DNA of 5,588 nucleotides from Dehalococcoidia bacterium. Lineage in GTDB: Bacteria; Chloroflexota; Dehalococcoidia; UBA2979. A model generated the notes under the pieces. The model saw nothing but the letters and a program-made list of their open reading frames with translations. It was not told where the DNA came from and did not search any database. The position numbers were made by a program, and so were the translations under genes. The stretch covers positions 1-5,588 of the forward strand of contig JASLOV010000166.1 of the NCBI GenBank assembly GCA_030745285.1, in the 5' to 3' direction. Of this stretch, positions 3,058-5,588 are shown one piece after another. How positions within the stretch are numbered: the stretch's first letter is position 1; the number at the start of each line of letters is the position of its first letter.

Positions 3058-5588
3058 ACTTCGCTTCCTGCGCGAACGACCACGACGACGCCTCGCTCAG
3101 CCTCAGGAAGAGGACGTCGAACCGCGACAGCGTGTTCAGCGTTCTCGTGAAGGCCGGCGCGCCGGGCGTGTACGAAAGCCAGGTCGCGGTCGCGGCGTTG
3201 AGCGAGAACGCCGTCTCCAGACCGTCGATGCCCGCCAGCACGGTCGCGACGTCTCCGCCGATGCCGGTGTACGAGACGAGGTTCGCGCCCGCAGTGAGCG
3301 CGACCGTGCGAGTCGCGCCGGTGCGCGGCAACAGGTCAATCTGGCTCAACGTACTTTCCGCGGTCGTCTTGACGAGCATGGCGTCGCCCGCATCGAGCGT
3401 CGAGAAGTCGTTGATGAACGCCGGGCGCCCGGGTGCGAAGCTCGTCCACTTCTGCGTGGCCGAGTCGAACTGCCAGATCGCCTCGAGACCATCGCCGATC
3501 TCCGTGGCCAGCGTCGAGGCGCTCGTCCCGGACGCGCCCACAAAGGTCACAGGCGTCAGCCCGACCTCAATGCCCACCACCGAGCCGGGCAGGAAGAAGT
3601 CGGTGGTCCAGTCGGCCACTTCCGCGGGGAGCGTCGCGTCGACGTTCGCGAGGATCATGTCGCTGGCGGAGGCGGCGACATCGAAGATCGAGCCGACCGG
3701 TGGGGAGTCCCACCCCGCCGTGAACTGGAAGTCCTCCGGCACGATCGCCTCGCCGTTCGCCCCGAGGTTGACGAGGCGAGCGCCAGGCTGGAGGCCAAGG
3801 CTGATCGCCACGGTGTCTCCCAGCACCGTCTCTATCAGCGCCTGCTGCGCCATCGCGCTGAAGCCCACGATGAACTGCTCGGACTCGCCAAGCCCCATGC
3901 CCGGCAGGATGAACCGGCCGAACAGCGGCAGTGAGCCGATGCTCCCGAACGCCGCGGTCAGACCCCCTCCCTCAACCTCGTTGCCGGTCAGTCCGTTCGG
4001 ACCGAAGAGGTCCTGGAACGGGAAGTTCGGCGGAGCACCACCCTGGTCACCGCCCAGACCGCTCGAAATCGCGTCGTGGACGGCGCTGTCGACCGCGTCA
4101 TGCCCGCCGCTGAGTGCTGGCGTGTGCAGCCCGCTGAGGTTCGGGTTGTGCCCGTCGCTCACCGTCGCGTCGTGCGCCCCGCTGGCGACCGGGTTGTGCA
4201 GATCGCTCACCGCGGCGTTGTGCCCGGCGCTGGCCACGGGCTCATGCGCGTCGCTGACGGTCGCGCTGTGCGCCCCGCTGAGCACCGGGTCATGCAGGCC
4301 GCTCTGCGCCGCGTCATGCTGACCGCTCGCTGCCGCAGCGTGGAGGTTGCTCACCGCCGCCCCGTGACCGCCGTCGCTTGCCGCCGCACTGTGCAGGCTA
4401 CTAACCGTCGGCTCGTGGCCGCCACTCTGCGCCGCCGTGTGGGCGCCGCTGAGGTTCGGGTCATGCGCCTCGCTCAGAACCGCTTCGTGGGCCGCGCTCC
4501 CGACCGGGTCGTGCAGGCCGCTGACGGCCGCCGTGTGCCCACCGCTGAGCACGGCGTCATGCAACTGGCTGACCGCCGCACCGTGCGCCCCACTGGCAAT
4601 CGGGTCGTGCGCGCCACTGACGGCGGCGACGTGCAGCCCGCTCTCGAACGCGGTGTGTACGTCGCTGACGGCCGGCGAGTGCGCGCCGCTCAACTGCGCG
4701 TTGTGCACGCCGCTCACGAAGGCATCGTGGGCCGAACTGGCCGTCGCATCGTGGTTGTCACTCTGCGCCGGGTCGTGGATCGCGCTGATGAACGCGTCGT
4801 GCTCGGTCTCCTGCACGCCGCTCAACGTCGGGGCATGGCTGCCGCTGGCGGCCGCTGAGTGCGCCCCGCTCAGGTTCGGGTCGTGAGCGACGCTCAGGCT
4901 CGCCTCGTGGTGCCCGCTCGCGAACGGGTTGTGAGCAGCGCTGACCGTCTGGTCGTGCCCGCCGCTCACCGTCGGGTCATGCCCGCCACTGAGGGTCTCG
5001 TTGTGCGCCCCGCTCCTCATGGGGTCGTGCGCGCCACTGACCACCGCCGTGTGCGCCCCGCTCGGAATGGGGTCGTGCGCCCCGCTGATGGCGGGCGTGT
5101 GCTGGTCGCTTTGGGCCGGGTCGTGAAGCCCGCTCACCACCGAGGCGTGCTCCCCGCCGCTCTGCAACGGGTCGTGCAGACCGCTGGCGTTCGGGTTGTG
5201 CCCGCTGCTGCTCACGCCTGGGTCATGCTGGCCCGAGGCGAACGGATCGTGCGCCCCGCTGATGCTTGCATCATGCGCGCCGCTCTGCGCCGGCGAGTGC
5301 AGGCCACTGAGATCGGGGTCGTGCGCGCCGCTGACGAACGGCTCGTGCGCTCCGCTGACGCTGGCGTCGTGCCCGCCGCTCTGGAACGGGTTGTGCGCCC
5401 CGCTAACGCTGGGGTCGTGCCCGCCGCTCTGGAACGGGTTGTGCGCCCCGCTGATCGTGGCGTCGTGCGCGTCGCTGATGGCAGCGGCGTGGAAGCCGCT
5501 CACGTCGGCGCCGTGCTGGCCGCCGCTGGCGGCCGGGTCGTGCAGTCCGCTCTTGAACGGATCGTGCCCGCCACTCGCGGTCGGGTCG
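3056..5588 (-). CDS. Giant octapeptide-repeat protein (5' end beyond the window)
   Basis: At least 843 residues are in view and the frame is still open at the right edge; a GTG at 5503 lies inside the repeat and is not the real start. From N to C the visible part contains: 62 full octapeptide units of the form S-x-x-H-x-x-x-x (to base 4064); a Gly/Pro-rich linker followed by an unrecognised domain of about 160 residues (bases 4063-3581); then two tandem copies of a module of about 80 residues (3580-3338 and 3307-3059). The modules share an aromatic 'TxxWxSxxPGxPAF' core and a 'L.TL...D.L' ending, a style I associate with secreted Chloroflexota proteins. The protein ends FAQEAK with TAG at 3056-3058. 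The missing N-terminus would be needed to see a signal peptide, so surface location is inferred from the repeat and domain style. Function is unknown. Adhesion, metal binding or a structural stalk are possibilities only. Confidence 0.88.
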   Translation of the reverse strand, partial: DPTASGGHDPFKSGLHDPAASGGQHGADVSGFHAAAISDAHDATISGAHNPFQSGGHDPSVSGAHNPFQSGGHDASVSGAHEPFVSGAHDPDLSGLHSPAQSGAHDASISGAHDPFASGQHDPGVSSSGHNPNASGLHDPLQSGGEHASVVSGLHDPAQSDQHTPAISGAHDPIPSGAHTAVVSGAHDPMRSGAHNETLSGGHDPTVSGGHDQTVSAAHNPFASGHHEASLSVAHDPNLSGAHSAAASGSHAPTLSGVQETEHDAFISAIHDPAQSDNHDATASSAHDAFVSGVHNAQLSGAHSPAVSDVHTAFESGLHVAAVSGAHDPIASGAHGAAVSQLHDAVLSGGHTAAVSGLHDPVGSAAHEAVLSEAHDPNLSGAHTAAQSGGHEPTVSSLHSAAASDGGHGAAVSNLHAAAASGQHDAAQSGLHDPVLSGAHSATVSDAHEPVASAGHNAAVSDLHNPVASGAHDATVSDGHNPNLSGLHTPALSGGHDAVDSAVHDAISSGLGGDQGGAPPNFPFQDLFGPNGLTGNEVEGGGLTAAFGSIGSLPLFGRFILPGMGLGESEQFIVGFSAMAQQALIETVLGDTVAISLGLQPGARLVNLGANGEAIVPEDFQFTAGWDSPPVGSIFDVAASASDMILANVDATLPAEVADWTTDFFLPGSVVGIEVGLTPVTFVGASGTSASTLATEIGDGLEAIWQFDSATQKWTSFAPGRPAFINDFSTLDAGDAMLVKTTAESTLSQIDLLPRTGATRTVALTAGANLVSYTGIGGDVATVLAGIDGLETAFSLNAATATWLSYTPGAPAFTRTLNTLSRFDVLFLRLSEASSWSFAQEAK
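3059..3307 (-). other. C-terminal module copy B
   Basis: The last 83 residues, starting TVALTAGANLVSYTG and including TATWLSYTPGAPAF and LNTLSRFDVLFLRLS. It retains the pattern of copy A but has drifted, for example FDSAT against LNAAT and AGDAM against RFDVL. It reaches within three residues of the stop, so no membrane anchor or sorting signal follows it. Confidence 0.7.
3338..3580 (-). other. C-terminal module copy A
   Basis: About 81 residues starting VVGIEVGLTPVTFVG and including AIWQFDSATQKWTSFAPG, RPAFINDFSTL and AGDAMLVKT. It aligns without large gaps to copy B, with shared W, PG.PAF and TL positions. It is probably a folded beta-rich domain that caps or anchors the repeat tract; this role is inferred. 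Confidence 0.7.
4064..5588 (-). repeat. 24-bp tandem repeat encoding 62+ S-x-x-H octapeptides
   Basis: Consecutive 24-base units encode the consensus S-G-[A/G/L]-H-[D/N/E]-[P/A]-x-[V/L/Q/A]. I count 59 units between 4064 and 5500, plus three full units and a partial one up to the window edge. Ser1 and His4 are present in every unit. Residue 2 is mostly Gly. Residue 5 is Asp, Asn or Glu in 43 of 62. Residue 6 is Pro in 31 and Ala in 28. Five units are longer (four of 9 residues, one of 12), always in frame. Codons vary at silent positions (His as CAC or CAT), so most units are old and held by selection at the protein level rather than fresh copies. Confidence 0.97.
5352..5452 (-). repeat. Recent 48-bp (two-unit) tandem duplication
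   Basis: Bases 5352-5404 match 5400-5452 at an offset of 48 with only two substitutions (5357/5405 and 5365/5413); 5366-5404 is identical to 5414-5452. The protein shows SGAHNPFQ-SGGHDPSV followed by SGAHNPFQ-SGGHDASV. This is the closest pair of units in the array and shows it growing by two units at a time. Confidence 0.85.

Noticed and set aside
2729..4322. Long plus-strand open frames over the convergent gap and the 3' part of the repeat gene
   Set aside because: They run antisense to the supported coding frame, are Arg-, Ser- and Pro-rich low-complexity translations without recognisable domains, and lack ribosome binding sites.
4076..4886. Long plus-strand open frames across the repeat array, including Cys-periodic and Val/Arg-periodic 8-residue patterns
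   Set aside because: The 24-base unit is a multiple of three, so every frame on both strands is automatically periodic and often stop-free. Only the minus frame continues into the recognisable C-terminal modules and keeps invariant residues despite silent codon drift.
4064..5588. CRISPR array
   Set aside because: The periodic unit is 24 bases with no alternation of constant repeat and unique spacer, and it is in frame within a large coding region.
4064..5588. RTX calcium-binding repeats
   Set aside because: The period is 8, not 9, and the GGxGxDxxx core is absent; His rather than Asp/Gly is invariant.

Overview
This high-GC window looks chromosomal and comes from a bacterium. The most likely phylum is Chloroflexota (Dehalococcoidia-like). 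That is an inference from base composition and from the C-terminal domain pair of the large repeat protein, whose style ('LVSYTG' followed by 'W.S..PG.PAF...L.TL...D.L') I associate with secreted Chloroflexota proteins. No phage, transposon, CRISPR or rRNA signature is visible.

Layout, left to right. (1) On the minus strand, a tRNA-His(GTG) gene at about 497-574 has a plausible promoter that overlaps a perfect 9-bp inverted repeat. It is followed after about 25 bases by a small putative lipoprotein gene (20-472). (2) Bases 575-817 hold the tRNA promoter, two small hairpins and an open minus-strand frame that lacks a start codon. (3) Two divergent enzyme genes share a 153-base intergenic region: a flavin reductase-like protein on minus (818-1327) and a compact alpha/beta hydrolase on plus (1481-2167), each with a good ribosome binding site. 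(4) Bases 2168-2363 hold a hairpin-forming copy of a dispersed repeat and the start region of a two-finger zf-TFIIB protein on plus (2364-2819). (5) A convergent, gene-free gap (2820-3055) is rich in GC hairpins. (6) The rest, 3056 to beyond the right edge, is the 3' part of a very large minus-strand gene.

The standout is this last gene. At least 62 consecutive octapeptide units follow the rule Ser-x-x-His-x-x-x-x, with Ser and His present in every unit. They precede a Gly-rich linker, a domain I do not recognise, and two tandem copies of an approximately 80-residue C-terminal module. All length variation lies between Ser and His, and the His-to-next-Ser spacing never changes. The position two residues after His is Pro or Ala in 59 of 62 units. 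The tract has two basic residues (one Lys, one Arg) and no Cys, Trp or Tyr. It is best explained as an extended, probably surface-exposed or secreted, periodic structure with a regular His/acidic ladder. Its function cannot be read from the sequence, and its N-terminus lies outside the window.

The flavin reductase and hydrolase could both serve catabolism of an aromatic or similar compound, but the sequence shows only adjacency, not a pathway. The other genes are not obviously related to one another.
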